Positions 35,161 through 44,664 of a stretch of DNA of 64,000 nt are shown one piece after another. Source of the stretch: Terrimonas_A sp040509495 (GTDB taxonomy: Bacteria; Bacteroidota; Bacteroidia; Chitinophagales; Chitinophagaceae); contig JBEVKW010000406.1 of the NCBI GenBank assembly GCA_040509495.1, positions 72,214-136,213 of the forward strand. The letters are read 5' to 3'. The position numbers were made by a program, and so were the translations under genes. Each line of letters begins with the position of its first letter. Within the stretch, counting starts at the first letter, position 1. The notes under the pieces were generated by a model. The model was not told the origin of the DNA and did not search any database. It saw nothing but the letters and a program-made list of their open reading frames with translations.

Positions 35161-35916
35161 CTATGCTTTTTGTAGTTGCTGATCCAGCCACTCTTCCACA
35201 GTCAGTTTGCCCAGGCGTGCTCCTGCTGATGGAATGAGGGTATCCGGTTCAAGTTTATAACCGAAATACAGTGCATTTTCATCACCCGTTACCACGCGTT
35301 CATCACCCCTGCTTTCCATATAACGTTCACCCAATTCCGCCATACTGAATTTCTCTGGTCCGCCTATTTCAATGATCCCGTTCGTTGGGCTTTCCAACAG
35401 GATATCTACAACAAACGAAGCCACCTCTTCCGCAGCGATGGGTTGAATATTGGCTGTTGTTAAATGTACCGTACCGTCTTCGCCGGTCGCAGCAGTAATG
35501 GTTGGAAGAAATTCCATGAATTGTGTTGAATGGATGATCGTGTAAGGGATGCCGCCATCTTTGAGCAGGTCTTCCTGCCGTTGTTTTGCCTTGAAATAAC
35601 CATAACTACTAAGCCGGGCTGTTCCTACAATAGAAAGGATCACATGATGCTTAACAGAAGCATTGGTTTCAGCTGCCAGCAGATTTTTTGTGGCTGTTTC
35701 AAAGAAGGATATCGCCGCTTTCTCTTCGAAATCGGGAGCGTTGGACAGATCTACCACAATCGCTGCATTTTTAAAGGCTTCCGCCAGCCCTTCTCCTGTA
35801 ATAGTATTAACACCTGTTGATGGCGCTGCGGCAATTGCTTCATGACCTTTTTCACGAAGTTTACTTACGACTTTGCTTCCAATGAGGCCTGTGCCTCCGA
35901 TAACTACGATTTTCAT
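35161..35916 (-). CDS. NAD(P)H-binding atypical SDR (NmrA-like)
   Basis: 251 residues starting MKIVVIGGTGLIGSKVVSKL with GGTGLIG as the nucleotide loop. HVILSIVGT and YFKAKQRQEDLLKDGGIPYTIIHSTQF are the NmrA/isoflavone-reductase-like motifs, including YxxxK (YFKAK). The C-terminal half (PIAAEEVASFVVDIL, EIGGPEKFSMAELGE) is typical. It likely reduces or senses NAD(P)H. It is divergent from the SDR/AraC operon that begins at 36185; the 268-bp gap holds direct repeats. Confidence 0.9.
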   Translation of the reverse strand: MKIVVIGGTGLIGSKVVSKLREKGHEAIAAAPSTGVNTITGEGLAEAFKNAAIVVDLSNAPDFEEKAAISFFETATKNLLAAETNASVKHHVILSIVGTARLSSYGYFKAKQRQEDLLKDGGIPYTIIHSTQFMEFLPTITAATGEDGTVHLTTANIQPIAAEEVASFVVDILLESPTNGIIEIGGPEKFSMAELGERYMESRGDERVVTGDENALYFGYKLEPDTLIPSAGARLGKLTVEEWLDQQLQKA

Positions 35917-36043
35917 GATCTTGTTTTTTTATGTTTTGATTTATAATGGCGTGTTTCGGTCCGTACCTATATGCCAAACCACATACCAACAGGATAACAG
36001 TTTGTCTCACAACAACTTGATTGAAAAGAAGAGAGCTGCTCTT

Positions 36044-36085
36044 CACTAAATACAGTGAAATCATGCTGCTGTACACTAAATAAAG
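36044..36085. promoter_or_regulatory. Direct repeats in divergent promoter region, candidate operator
   Basis: CACTAAATACAG (36044-36055) and CACTAAATAAAG (36074-36085) repeat exactly 30 bp apart, about three helical turns. Further on, TTGTTTG and CAACAAACA form an inverted pair near 36120. This suits paired sites of the AraC regulator encoded in the rightward operon. Confidence 0.4.
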
Positions 36086-36184
36086 GGAGCGCTTTTTGAA
36101 ATGGGCTTTAGTACAAGATTGTTTGGGCTTTACAACAAACAGCATTCAATGTCTGAACAGCGAACTTTGCACTTTAAACATTAA

Positions 36185-37168
36185 ATGGTGAATAGAATGG
36201 AACAAAAGAAAAATATCAAAGTACTTGTGACAGGTGGATCAGGCTTTGTTGGTGGTTACTGTATCCTGGCCTTGCTTGATGAAGGTTATGATGTAAGAAC
36301 AACAGTGAGATCATTAAAGCGTGCTCAGGAAGTAAGGAACAGTTTAAAAAATGCAGGTGCGATCCGGGTAGACGACATAGAATTTGCAGAGGCCGATCTG
36401 ACAAACGATAGCGGATGGAACGAAGCAGTGCAGGGCTGTACCTATATACTGCATGTTGCCTCGCCATTCCCGATGGTTCAGCCGGATGACGAAAATGAAC
36501 TGATCATACCTGCGCGTGACGGAGCCTTGCGCGTATTAAAAGCCGCACGCGACGCAGGGGTGAAGCGGGTCGTCTTAACTTCTTCATTTGCCGCGATTGG
36601 GTATGGACAGGATGCTAAAGAGCATGTATTTACCGAAAACGACTGGACAAATATCCATGCAGATGTACGCGCGTATATTAAATCTAAAACCATCGCCGAA
36701 AAGGCAGCCTGGGATTTTATAGATAAAGAAGGAGATACGCTTGAACTTTCCGTTATTAATCCTGTTGGTATATTCGGACCAGTAATGGGAAAAGACAGAT
36801 CTACTTCCATCCAACTCGTGGAGGGTGTTCTTGCTGGAGCGATCAGGGAAGACATGCCATATTTTTTCGGCGTGGTTGACGTCAGAGATGTGGCAAGCCT
36901 TCATCTGAAAGCGATGATCCTTCCGAAAGCAAACGGGGAACGATTTCTGGCCAGCAGCGATGGAACGATCAGCCTGAAATATATAGCCGATCTCATCCGT
37001 GCAGAAAGACCGGCACTCGCAGAAAAGATAGTTGACTTTCCCGCTGCAAGCCCTGAACTGTCTGTACATATGTCAAACCAGAAAGCCCGGTCGATCCTTC
37101 ACTGGACACCTATTCCGAAAGAAGAAGCGCTGTTGGCAACCGTAGATAGCCTGGCACAGCATTCCTAA
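36185..37168 (+). CDS. NAD-dependent extended SDR (dihydroflavonol reductase-like)
   Basis: 327 residues. The VLVTGGSGFVGGYCILALL loop, ILHVASPF, the catalytic YIKSKTIAEKAAWDF (Tyr-x3-Lys) and VINPVGIFGPV are the marks of the extended SDR or DFR subfamily, which reduces aldehydes or ketones with NADPH. VVDVRDVASLHLKAM is the usual substrate-side motif. The gene is followed after 10 bp by an AraC-type regulator gene, so the two form an operon. An alternative start is the ATG at 36197. Substrate unknown. Confidence 0.92.
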   Translation: MVNRMEQKKNIKVLVTGGSGFVGGYCILALLDEGYDVRTTVRSLKRAQEVRNSLKNAGAIRVDDIEFAEADLTNDSGWNEAVQGCTYILHVASPFPMVQPDDENELIIPARDGALRVLKAARDAGVKRVVLTSSFAAIGYGQDAKEHVFTENDWTNIHADVRAYIKSKTIAEKAAWDFIDKEGDTLELSVINPVGIFGPVMGKDRSTSIQLVEGVLAGAIREDMPYFFGVVDVRDVASLHLKAMILPKANGERFLASSDGTISLKYIADLIRAERPALAEKIVDFPAASPELSVHMSNQKARSILHWTPIPKEEALLATVDSLAQHS

Positions 37169-37178
37169 AAAAATATCC

Positions 37179-37988
37179 ATGCAAGCATTGAACCCTCCGG
37201 TCATACAAACAAGTTGCGATCATTGCGAGACTTCGTCAGGCGAAAGCCTTGTACAGCATTTTGTGCTGGGTTATCAAACAGCGGGTTCGATGCTTGTATT
37301 TGATGGCATGAAAACGGTCCAACTGAAAACAGGCACTTATTGGCTGGCGGTCAAAAATAAACTCGCGAGGTTCAGGTACCTGTCAGACGAGGAAGCTGAC
37401 TACAAAGCAGTGTCGGTCACTTTTCCTGACCAGGAACTGCTTAACTTCAGTCATGAATTTGAGATCAGTTCCACCAGGAAAATAAAGAATACCGCACCGG
37501 TTATTACTTTGCAAGAACATCCGTTACTAAAAAGCTTTTTTGAAGGATTGACGTCTTACGCTTCACTATCCTTTTCAAATGAAGATCCGTTGATGAAGTT
37601 GAAACTGAAAGAAGCGCTGATCGTGTTATTGAAATGCCAGCCTGAATTAAAAGAGCTGCTTCTTGATTTCTCTGAACCACACAAAACAGACCTTGCGGCC
37701 TTCATGGAAAACAATTTTCAATTCAACCTGCCACTGTCGAAATTTGCCTATCTCACCGGCAGAAGCCTTTCTGCGTTCAAACGGGATTTTGAAAAGATAT
37801 ATGGCGTCAGCCCATCAAAATGGTTATTACAAAAACGGCTTGACAAAGCGCGTTATCTCCTTAAGGAGAAAAAGATGAAAGTGTCTGACGTGTATGCAGA
37901 AGTTGGATTTGAAGATGCGTCACATTTTTCGTTTGCGTTCAAGCGGCTGTTTGGAGTGAATGCGTCTGCGGTAGGAAAGGAAGGGTAG
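37179..37988 (+). CDS. AraC-family transcriptional regulator
   Basis: 269 residues. The N-terminal cupin-like part (about 15-110; VLGYQTAGSMLVFDGMKTVQL) is followed by an acidic helical linker and the C-terminal HTH (about 175-269) with LPLSKFAYLTGRSLSAFKRDFEK and VSDVYAEVGFEDASHFSFAFKR. It begins 10 bp after the SDR gene and is co-transcribed with it. It probably regulates the divergent promoter region that carries CACTAAATA direct repeats. Confidence 0.9.
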   Translation: MQALNPPVIQTSCDHCETSSGESLVQHFVLGYQTAGSMLVFDGMKTVQLKTGTYWLAVKNKLARFRYLSDEEADYKAVSVTFPDQELLNFSHEFEISSTRKIKNTAPVITLQEHPLLKSFFEGLTSYASLSFSNEDPLMKLKLKEALIVLLKCQPELKELLLDFSEPHKTDLAAFMENNFQFNLPLSKFAYLTGRSLSAFKRDFEKIYGVSPSKWLLQKRLDKARYLLKEKKMKVSDVYAEVGFEDASHFSFAFKRLFGVNASAVGKEG

Positions 37989-38018
37989 TGATGACACTTG
38001 ACCGCCCATTGTCATTCA

Positions 38019-40652
38019 TCACTTTCCAAAATAGTCCGCCTTCACGATATTCAATTTCTTCATTTTTGAATGCAGTGTATTTCCGGGAATGTCCAGGATC
38101 TCGGCAGCGCCGCCCACGCCTGAGATCTTGCCGGAGCTTCGCTTCAACACTTCGATGAGATAACTGCGTTCCATTTCTTCCAGCGTTTGATTGGGAAGTA
38201 ACGATACTTCGTTCTTCTCGCTTGCGGTGGTCTTCGGAATAAACACTTCTTTCAGAATGCCTTCCGTAGAAAGCAATACGCTGCGCTCGATCAGATGTTC
38301 CAGCTCACGCACATTCCCGGGCCATGTATATGCGCGTAATTGCTGGATCACGACCGGTGCTATTTTCGTGATCCGCCTTCCTGTATTCTTGCTGAATTTT
38401 GATACGAAGAAGTAAGACAGCGCTTCGATATCTTCCATTCTGTCGCGAAGAGGTGGTAAACTGATAGGGAATACATTCAGGCGATAGTATAGATCAGCGC
38501 GGAATCTGCCCGCTTTTACCTCCGCTTCCAGGTCACGGTTGGTGGCTGCAATGATACGGACGTCTATTTTGATGGTTTGTTTTCCTCCGATACGCTCGAG
38601 CTCCCGTTCCTGGATCACCCGAAGAAGTTTCGCCTGTGCTTCAAGCGGCATCTCACCTATCTCGTCGAGAAACAATGTGCTGTGATTGGCCAGTTCGAAT
38701 TTTCCGATACGCCGGTCAAGCGCGCCAGTGAATGCACCACGCTCATGTCCGAACAATTCACTTTCTATCAAATTGGCCGGCAATGCTGCACAGTTCACTT
38801 TCACCATCAGTTTCTCTTTACGCGGCGATGCATTATGAAGCGCCCGTGCAATCAGCTCCTTGCCTGTGCCGGTTTCACCCAGTATCAGCACAGTGGAATT
38901 TGAATCAGCAACCAGTGACATTAAGTGATACACTTTCTCCATCTCTTCTCCGCTACCAATGATCTCAGCAAAATTATAGATCGTCCTGATCTGCTCCCTG
39001 AGATAATCATTTTCCTGCTCCAGCTGTTTTTTATAGGCCAGCACCTTTTCATTAGCCTGTATATTGGCGATGGCGATCGAGATCTGGGCGCAGATCCCTT
39101 TCAGGATCAACTGGCTTAAATTGTCTGCAAGTAACCAGATCGTTCCGATATTGTTATTTCCCACACGCAATGGCAAACTGTACATGTTCTTAAATCCTGT
39201 TGTTTGCCATAACAAGGCAAAAACATTCCCGGTCTTTACTTCTTCGTCTACACTGAATACTACACCGCTCTCACTGGCAAGTACGCGTGCGGAATATGGC
39301 TCTTCTATATTGATGCGGTTTGCTACAATCTCGTCAAAATCCCTGATCGCATTTTGATACAGCGACCGGTCATACATGAACGGGTCAAGATGAAATCCGT
39401 CGGACGCTATCACCTGGATCATTGCCAGCTTTGTATGCAAAAGGTTATCGAGCACTTTGAAAATAGCGGCTTCGAATTCGGGCTTGGTCTTCACGGATGC
39501 AATATCATTGCTGAAATCGATGAGGTAACCCTGCTCTCGTTGTTTCGTTTCCACTTCTTCATTTGCCATGATGTTGGCCATGGCGATCGAGATCTGGTGA
39601 CAAATCCCTTTCAGCAGTTGAATATTCACTTCATCGATAGCCAGCCAGAGTATGCCAAGATTGCGGTCAGCGATCCTTAACCGGATCCCTACCATGGTTC
39701 TGTACCCCGTTCTTTTCCATAGCTGCAGGTACAGGGATTTGATCCCACGTGCGATCTCTCTTTCGGTACTGAACAATAGCGGGATATAACTATCCAGCAC
39801 CCTGTTCTGCAAACCATCTTCTATGGGAAACTTTGCACGAAGGACCTCCCTGAGCAATTCATCATCCGGGGGTATCACCTCTGATCCATATATGTACGCA
39901 CTCATCGTAACCCCGTCGTCATTGATCTTTCTTATAACATACCCGCCTGATGGATTTATTTTGCTCAATGAAGCACTGACAGCTTTTTCAAGCTCTTCTT
40001 TTGTCCTTACGCTGGAAATATCATTGCTGAAGTCGAGCAGAAAAGATTTCTCTTTCTCCTGGTTAAGTATGTCTTCATTTTTGAGAATATTGGAAACAGC
40101 GCCGGATAACTGCGAAGCGATCCCTTTTATAATACTCCTGAACTCTGCGCTGAATCCACCTGGTCTATCTGTATAGATATGGATAAATCCCATAGGCTTA
40201 TCTGCATTCATCAGTTTCGTCATCAGGATCTCGCGTACACCGCCTTCATAATTTACCTTTAGAAATGGGGGGCTTTGGGGTTTATCCATGATATCTTCCA
40301 ACAGGAAAGAGATCGGATCTTCTGATGCAAGTACCGCCTGGATGAATGGTTCATTCAACGGGAACCTTGCCGTTACCATTTGCTGATACTGCGCATGCGT
40401 GCGAATGGGTGAGGCCTCATGATCAAGAAGAAAGGCATAATAGGTTTCGTCCTTCTGATCGATCAGCGTAACGATCGTATGCGTGAAATAATACAGGTCT
40501 TTGATCCTTTTGGAGAAAAGAATGATCAGATCATTTTTATCCCTCACCTTGGTAATATCATTACCAAGATCCAGCAGGATCTTTCGTTCCCTTTCCAAAG
40601 ATGCTTTGGATACAGACGGGGATGCATTTAGCGTGTCAACGTCTTTTTTCAT
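38019..40652 (-). CDS. Sigma-54-dependent transcriptional activator with three tandem GAF blocks
   Basis: 877 residues starting MKKDVDTLNA. Three homologous sensor blocks of about 180 residues each open with the related motifs LLDLGNDITKVRDK, LLDFSNDISSVRTK and LIDFSNDIASVKTK, and contain ILWLAIDEVN/IWLLADNLSQ-type strands and QISIAMANI helices. The AAA+ domain follows from about 575 with GETGTGKE (Walker A), GAFTGA (sigma-54 contact), LFLDEIGEM (Walker B) and RADLYYRLNVF, then a Fis-type HTH (GGAAEILDIPGNTLHSKMKKL). It activates sigma-54 promoters in response to unknown small ligands. The start at 40652 was chosen over a TTG. Confidence 0.93.
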   Translation of the reverse strand: MKKDVDTLNASPSVSKASLERERKILLDLGNDITKVRDKNDLIILFSKRIKDLYYFTHTIVTLIDQKDETYYAFLLDHEASPIRTHAQYQQMVTARFPLNEPFIQAVLASEDPISFLLEDIMDKPQSPPFLKVNYEGGVREILMTKLMNADKPMGFIHIYTDRPGGFSAEFRSIIKGIASQLSGAVSNILKNEDILNQEKEKSFLLDFSNDISSVRTKEELEKAVSASLSKINPSGGYVIRKINDDGVTMSAYIYGSEVIPPDDELLREVLRAKFPIEDGLQNRVLDSYIPLLFSTEREIARGIKSLYLQLWKRTGYRTMVGIRLRIADRNLGILWLAIDEVNIQLLKGICHQISIAMANIMANEEVETKQREQGYLIDFSNDIASVKTKPEFEAAIFKVLDNLLHTKLAMIQVIASDGFHLDPFMYDRSLYQNAIRDFDEIVANRINIEEPYSARVLASESGVVFSVDEEVKTGNVFALLWQTTGFKNMYSLPLRVGNNNIGTIWLLADNLSQLILKGICAQISIAIANIQANEKVLAYKKQLEQENDYLREQIRTIYNFAEIIGSGEEMEKVYHLMSLVADSNSTVLILGETGTGKELIARALHNASPRKEKLMVKVNCAALPANLIESELFGHERGAFTGALDRRIGKFELANHSTLFLDEIGEMPLEAQAKLLRVIQERELERIGGKQTIKIDVRIIAATNRDLEAEVKAGRFRADLYYRLNVFPISLPPLRDRMEDIEALSYFFVSKFSKNTGRRITKIAPVVIQQLRAYTWPGNVRELEHLIERSVLLSTEGILKEVFIPKTTASEKNEVSLLPNQTLEEMERSYLIEVLKRSSGKISGVGGAAEILDIPGNTLHSKMKKLNIVKADYFGK

Positions 40653-40775
40653 GCCAGCGAAGTAAGGATGAAGCTGCAAGGTACAGAAAACATTGTAGCA
40701 ACTTCTTCATGCAATGGGCTGTTAATTGTACAGATCGGGCGGGCACGGTGGGGTTCGAAAAAAATGAAAGGGTTC

Positions 40776-41219
40776 TTACCCCTCAAGGCAGGCCTTCAGA
40801 TCTCTCAGCCGCTGCCGGACATTTCCCCGCAAATTCCCTTTTACCAAAAAAGATAACAGGCTGAATGGAAACCGCAGATCATAGGAGTATAGAAAGATCA
40901 CTTCGGTAGTATTTTCATTCGCCTCCTTAAAATTCCAGGAGCCAAGAAATTTTTTGAATAGAAACGGGCCTTTCGTCATCCTTATGGCAGTCGCTTTGGG
41001 CGGGTTAAAGGTTACGTATTCCGTCTCCATACCAAGCCCGTTTTTTGCAACACACCAGGCTTTTACTCCTTTGGCCGGAGCTGTCGCGCCATCTACGAGA
41101 TCTGCTTGCTTCAGGAATGTATCCCAGGAAAGACGCCGGTCATAGTCTTGCGTGAAAGCAAAAACATCCGCAGCAGCCCTTTGAATAATGATCGACTCCG
41201 TGAATTTAATAGTAGGCAT
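40776..41219 (-). CDS. SRPBCC-family (polyketide cyclase-like) protein
   Basis: 147 residues starting MPTIKFTESIIIQ. The fold is indicated by RAAADVFAFTQDYDRRLSWDTF, the VEYVTFNPP-like strand ETEYVTFNPPKATAIRM, and the terminal helix LRGNVRQRLRDLKACL. It should bind a hydrophobic ligand; the reaction is unknown. It lies between the sigma-54 activator (same strand, 123 bp downstream) and the esterase terminator, without clear operon partners. Confidence 0.85.
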   Translation of the reverse strand: MPTIKFTESIIIQRAAADVFAFTQDYDRRLSWDTFLKQADLVDGATAPAKGVKAWCVAKNGLGMETEYVTFNPPKATAIRMTKGPFLFKKFLGSWNFKEANENTTEVIFLYSYDLRFPFSLLSFLVKGNLRGNVRQRLRDLKACLEG

Positions 41220-41294
41220 AATTGTTACAAAGAAAGTAAAGATCATTCAAAGATCGAAAAGGGTAATGTGTAAGAAGTATGACGCTGAAATAAA

Positions 41295-41327
41295 AGCGCC
41301 GGTCTTTTTAAAGGAAAGACCGGCGCT
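41295..41327 (-). terminator. Terminator of the PUL esterase gene
   Basis: AGCGCCGGTCTTT and AAAGACCGGCGCT (41295-41307, 41315-41327) form a perfect 13-bp stem. On the minus strand it runs into a TTTTATTTC tract. It ends the polysaccharide locus. Confidence 0.9.
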
Positions 41328-41352
41328 GACTTGTAAAGATCTTAAATAACGA

Positions 41353-42144
41353 TCACCTTGGCAACCGCTGTGAAAACAACCACTTGAACAAACCTGGCTC
41401 TTTGAACGCCGGATCCCAGCTGTTATGGTTCGCTTCCGGGTAAACCGTGTATTTCACTGTCGCTCCGGCTTTCTTTAACGCCGCCTGCATTTTGGCTGAA
41501 TGTTCCGGCAATACGATATCATCTTTCGCACCATGGAAGATCCACCATTTGGTTTTCTTCATGGCCGAAGCTGTTGACGGGTTGGCACCGCCGCAAATAG
41601 CAACGGCCGCTGCAAAATAACCGGGCTTTCTTCTTACAAATTCAAATGTCCCCATGCCTCCCATACTCAGTCCCATAACATATACCTGATCTTTTTTGAT
41701 CTTATACCTTACTTCAAGGTTTTGTGATAAAGACAGCAGCAGCTTCATTGGCAACGAAGCATCACCATCTGCTACAAAATAAAATGAACGTTTCCCTTTT
41801 GCATCTGCGATCGTATGCACATTACTCCAGTAACTTGTAGCCGAACACTGTGGAAATATAACGATCGCAGGATACTGGTTCCGCACACTATCACTCAGGA
41901 ACATGGCGCTTCCATTTGCCAACTGCTTCTCGTTGTCTCTTCCGCTTTCTCCTCTTCCATGAAGAAAGTATACAAGAGGATAGGCTTTCGATGAATCATA
42001 GTTTTCCGGAAGCAGGATCCTGTAAGGCAAAGTGTCTCCATTCTGAATGAACTGAAATCTTTCAAACATTGATCTATCCTGCGCTTTTGCAATAGCACCG
42101 GTTGCCAGTAACAGCAACAGAAAAAAACTTTTCACCATACTCAT
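41353..42144 (-). CDS. Secreted feruloyl-esterase-like alpha/beta hydrolase of the PUL
   Basis: 263 residues with a signal peptide (MVKSFFLLLLLATGAIAKAQ). The hydrolase shows YPLVYFLHGRGESG (oxyanion), the nucleophile MGLSMGGMGTFE, an Asp in FHGAKDDIVLP and the His in PEANHNSWD, in the order of PHB-depolymerase or feruloyl-esterase-like carboxylesterases. It probably removes acyl groups from the glycan or liberates small esters outside the inner membrane. It lies 82 bp downstream of the GH144 gene on the same strand and is ended by a strong terminator, so it is the last gene of the locus. Confidence 0.85.
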   Translation of the reverse strand: MSMVKSFFLLLLLATGAIAKAQDRSMFERFQFIQNGDTLPYRILLPENYDSSKAYPLVYFLHGRGESGRDNEKQLANGSAMFLSDSVRNQYPAIVIFPQCSATSYWSNVHTIADAKGKRSFYFVADGDASLPMKLLLSLSQNLEVRYKIKKDQVYVMGLSMGGMGTFEFVRRKPGYFAAAVAICGGANPSTASAMKKTKWWIFHGAKDDIVLPEHSAKMQAALKKAGATVKYTVYPEANHNSWDPAFKEPGLFKWLFSQRLPR

Positions 42145-42226
42145 AACGTTTATAAAAATTAATGATCGGACTATTAGTACATTGCCGGTTCAGGCGTCCT
42201 TTTTTGCCTCCTATACCTGCTTTGCT

Positions 42227-43585
42227 TTATTGATTCAGGTGCGGGCTGCTAAAGCCCAGGTTCTTTAAGCCTGTTTTGATCTCCGGGCAACTCATGAATA
42301 AGTTCCACAATAAACCGGTTCGATGATTTTCCATCATCACAACAATTGGTCCCTGGTCAATTGCCAGGTATCTTGGGAGAAACCAATTGTCTGTTTCACT
42401 GAATGCATCATAGAATCCGTAAACACCCCAGAGTTTATCTTTTTTATGATTGTACCAGTTCTTCATTGCCGCCATTGATTGTTCTGGTGTGTACGGGAAT
42501 GACGAAAGTGCTGCTGTTGGAGAGATCACGCCAAGATCACGCTCTGCTGATGGTGCATGCCCTGCGTAGCCCTTTACAGAATAACTTGAGGTCAGTCCCC
42601 AGCTATCCGGGCCATACCCTTTAAATCCTTTTACATTGTTTACACACCACTGGTAATTTATCAATGCCTGGTGTTGGTTTTCCATCCAGTAATCTGCGTA
42701 CTGATCTTTCAATCCGCGTGGATCAAGCCCAAGATAGGAATAATGCGCCCAGAAAAGCGGACCACCATTCGTAACACCGTGGTGGCGCAACTGCATCTTA
42801 TAACCAAGTGCTTCACGGGGTTCTTTGATCTTTCCATTCTCCGCCCAACCTTCATGATACACTTCTGCAGGCACACCGTGTGTGGGTGATGCAGCTGCAA
42901 GTATGTACATGATCAGGCATTCATTATATCCGCGAACGGCAAAGTTCATGTCCCAGCCATAGTTGGGACTCCAGTGCCAGTACAGTGCATTCTTGCCATT
43001 CCTGTACCAGTCGAACTCCACTTCTTTCCAAAGCTTATCAATCCTTGCAGCCAGTGCTTTTTCGGCGGGTGATCCATCTTTGTAATACTGGCGTACGCAC
43101 AGGAGGCCCTGTATCATAAAGGATGTTTCAACAAGATCACCGCCATCATCTTTCCGGCTGAATGGTTTTACCTTGCCGGTTTCGCCATACCACCAGTGTG
43201 GCCAGGCTCCATGAAAGCGGTCGGCTTTTTCGAGAAAGGAAACGATCCTGTCAAAACGTTCAAGGCCCTGCTGGCGCGTAATGAAATTCCGTTCAATGCC
43301 AACCAGGATCGCCATTACACCAAAGCCGCCGCCGCCACTGGTGACAGTGCTTTGATCTTTCTGGGGATAGATGCCATCTGTATGAATACGCTCGCGGGCC
43401 AGGCCACTGTTGGCTTCTGCGCCATCCCAGAAATAGTTGAAAGTCTGTTGCTGAACAATACGGAAGAGAGAGGTATCTGCCGGCGATATCCTGCTTTGCG
43501 AAATTGCAGCCTGCTTCGAAGAATTACAGGCAATGAAAACGCCCACAGTTAAGACCATAAGGACTATAAAGAAATGTTTTTTCAT
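42227..43585 (-). CDS. Lipoprotein glycoside hydrolase of the GH144/glycoamylase type
   Basis: 452 residues with a lipobox signal peptide (VGVFIACNSS). Matches to the glycoamylase (PF10091) fold: FNYFWDGAEANSGLARERIH, GGFGVMAILVGIER, GGDLVETSFMIQGLL, YNECLIMYILAAASPTH, GPLFWAHYSYLGLDPRG, and a terminal YGFYDAFS plus LPRYLAIDQGPIVVMMEN. GH144 endo-beta-1,2-glucanases were first described in Chitinophaga, so the enzyme likely cuts beta-1,2-glucan at the cell surface or in the periplasm. It belongs to the minus-strand PUL behind the LamG lipoprotein and SusD. The exact specificity should be tested; other PF10091 enzymes cut different glucans. Confidence 0.88.
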   Translation of the reverse strand: MKKHFFIVLMVLTVGVFIACNSSKQAAISQSRISPADTSLFRIVQQQTFNYFWDGAEANSGLARERIHTDGIYPQKDQSTVTSGGGGFGVMAILVGIERNFITRQQGLERFDRIVSFLEKADRFHGAWPHWWYGETGKVKPFSRKDDGGDLVETSFMIQGLLCVRQYYKDGSPAEKALAARIDKLWKEVEFDWYRNGKNALYWHWSPNYGWDMNFAVRGYNECLIMYILAAASPTHGVPAEVYHEGWAENGKIKEPREALGYKMQLRHHGVTNGGPLFWAHYSYLGLDPRGLKDQYADYWMENQHQALINYQWCVNNVKGFKGYGPDSWGLTSSYSVKGYAGHAPSAERDLGVISPTAALSSFPYTPEQSMAAMKNWYNHKKDKLWGVYGFYDAFSETDNWFLPRYLAIDQGPIVVMMENHRTGLLWNLFMSCPEIKTGLKNLGFSSPHLNQ

Positions 43586-43671
43586 GAATGGAAGATTAGT
43601 ATTTCACCTGCTACACCCCGGGGAACCTGTCTGTTTTGCCCAGGTGCTGCATGCAGGTGGCTGCAAAAGCA

Positions 43672-43706
43672 AAAGCACACAGACGCCGGAGCGATCTGTG
43701 TGCTTT
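43672..43706 (-). terminator. Hairpin between the LamG and GH144 genes
   Basis: AAAGCACACAGA (43672-43683) and TCTGTGTGCTTT (43695-43706) form a perfect 12-bp stem, with a T-rich CTTTTGCTTTTG tract following on the minus strand. It may end or attenuate transcription after the surface-protein genes before the hydrolase gene. Confidence 0.8.
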
Positions 43707-43720
43707 CTGATAAAGGTTGA

Positions 43721-44641
43721 CTATTTATTGGCTTTACCAAGATTATATAAAGCTCTGATATATGCATCAGGCAATACAATATTGTAAACACGCATCTCAT
43801 CGATATTACCAGTCATCGCCCCAACACTAACATCAGTATTGACGGCTTTACCCGGAATCACATTGTAGTTACCTCCAATGATGACTTCGTTTGGCTCGTA
43901 CGAGTTGAACAGGTTGTTACCCGTTCCCCGGCTGAAGAATGCACCGGCTCTGATCCCATTTGCCCAGATATCAAAGATACCGTTTGAGCCATTGTAGTTG
44001 ATGACCAGGTGAACCCATTTATCTGCACCGATCTGCGGCGTGATATAAGGGAAATAGTTCGGCATACCCGGGCTATCTCTTAACGTATTGATGTTGTCCT
44101 GCGTACCACCGCCAACAGTTGTGAAGGTCGGCTGGATCTTCAGGTCTGTTGTATTGGTTTCAGGAAAGGACTGTGTATTCAGGTGGAAATTTATATTTCC
44201 CGTGAATATGCCCGGGCGTGCCAGTTGGAACAACATGGTTCGTTTAGAACCATTGTTCAGGATCTGTACCCAGGTACTGATCGCAAAGCTTTTGAAGCCT
44301 GCGGTATTGAATGCCGGAAAGCCTGTGGCATAATAAAGAAATCCTGAATTCAGTCGCAGCGCACTTCCTCTTACACCTGCGGTAACGAATGCATCGTTCT
44401 GTTTGGTGGTAGGCGCTGTTCCTGTCTTTGTTTCGTTCAGTGTGTTATCGAACGACCAGTAGGCGACCAGTTTATCAGGAAAGATCTCATCCGAGCTGGT
44501 AAAGCCATCGATCGTGCCGGCATAATCGTCAGGGGAAACAGGCGGAAGGTTATTGGGGTTACCATCCTTTTTACAGGAGAATAAACCCATCGCGACCGCT
44601 GCACCGACGCCTAAAAGCGAGTTTTTATAATGAAGTTTCAT
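43721..44641 (-). CDS. LamG/concanavalin-type surface lipoprotein in the PUL
   Basis: 306 residues starting MKLHYKNSLLGVGAAV with a lipobox (MGLFSCKK). Residues about 60-300 form a LamG or concanavalin A-like sandwich: LVAYWSFDNTLNETK at the first strand, GVRGSALRLNSGFLYY, SFAISTWVQIL, KWVHLVINYNG, and MTGNIDEMRVYNIVL at the end. It occupies the place right after SusD where surface glycan-binding proteins (SGBP/SusE-like) are encoded, so it probably binds the glycan on the cell surface. A hairpin follows before the GH144 gene. Confidence 0.85.
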   Translation of the reverse strand: MKLHYKNSLLGVGAAVAMGLFSCKKDGNPNNLPPVSPDDYAGTIDGFTSSDEIFPDKLVAYWSFDNTLNETKTGTAPTTKQNDAFVTAGVRGSALRLNSGFLYYATGFPAFNTAGFKSFAISTWVQILNNGSKRTMLFQLARPGIFTGNINFHLNTQSFPETNTTDLKIQPTFTTVGGGTQDNINTLRDSPGMPNYFPYITPQIGADKWVHLVINYNGSNGIFDIWANGIRAGAFFSRGTGNNLFNSYEPNEVIIGGNYNVIPGKAVNTDVSVGAMTGNIDEMRVYNIVLPDAYIRALYNLGKANK

Positions 44642-44664
44642 GTTGTTCTTTTTCAATTGAAAGA

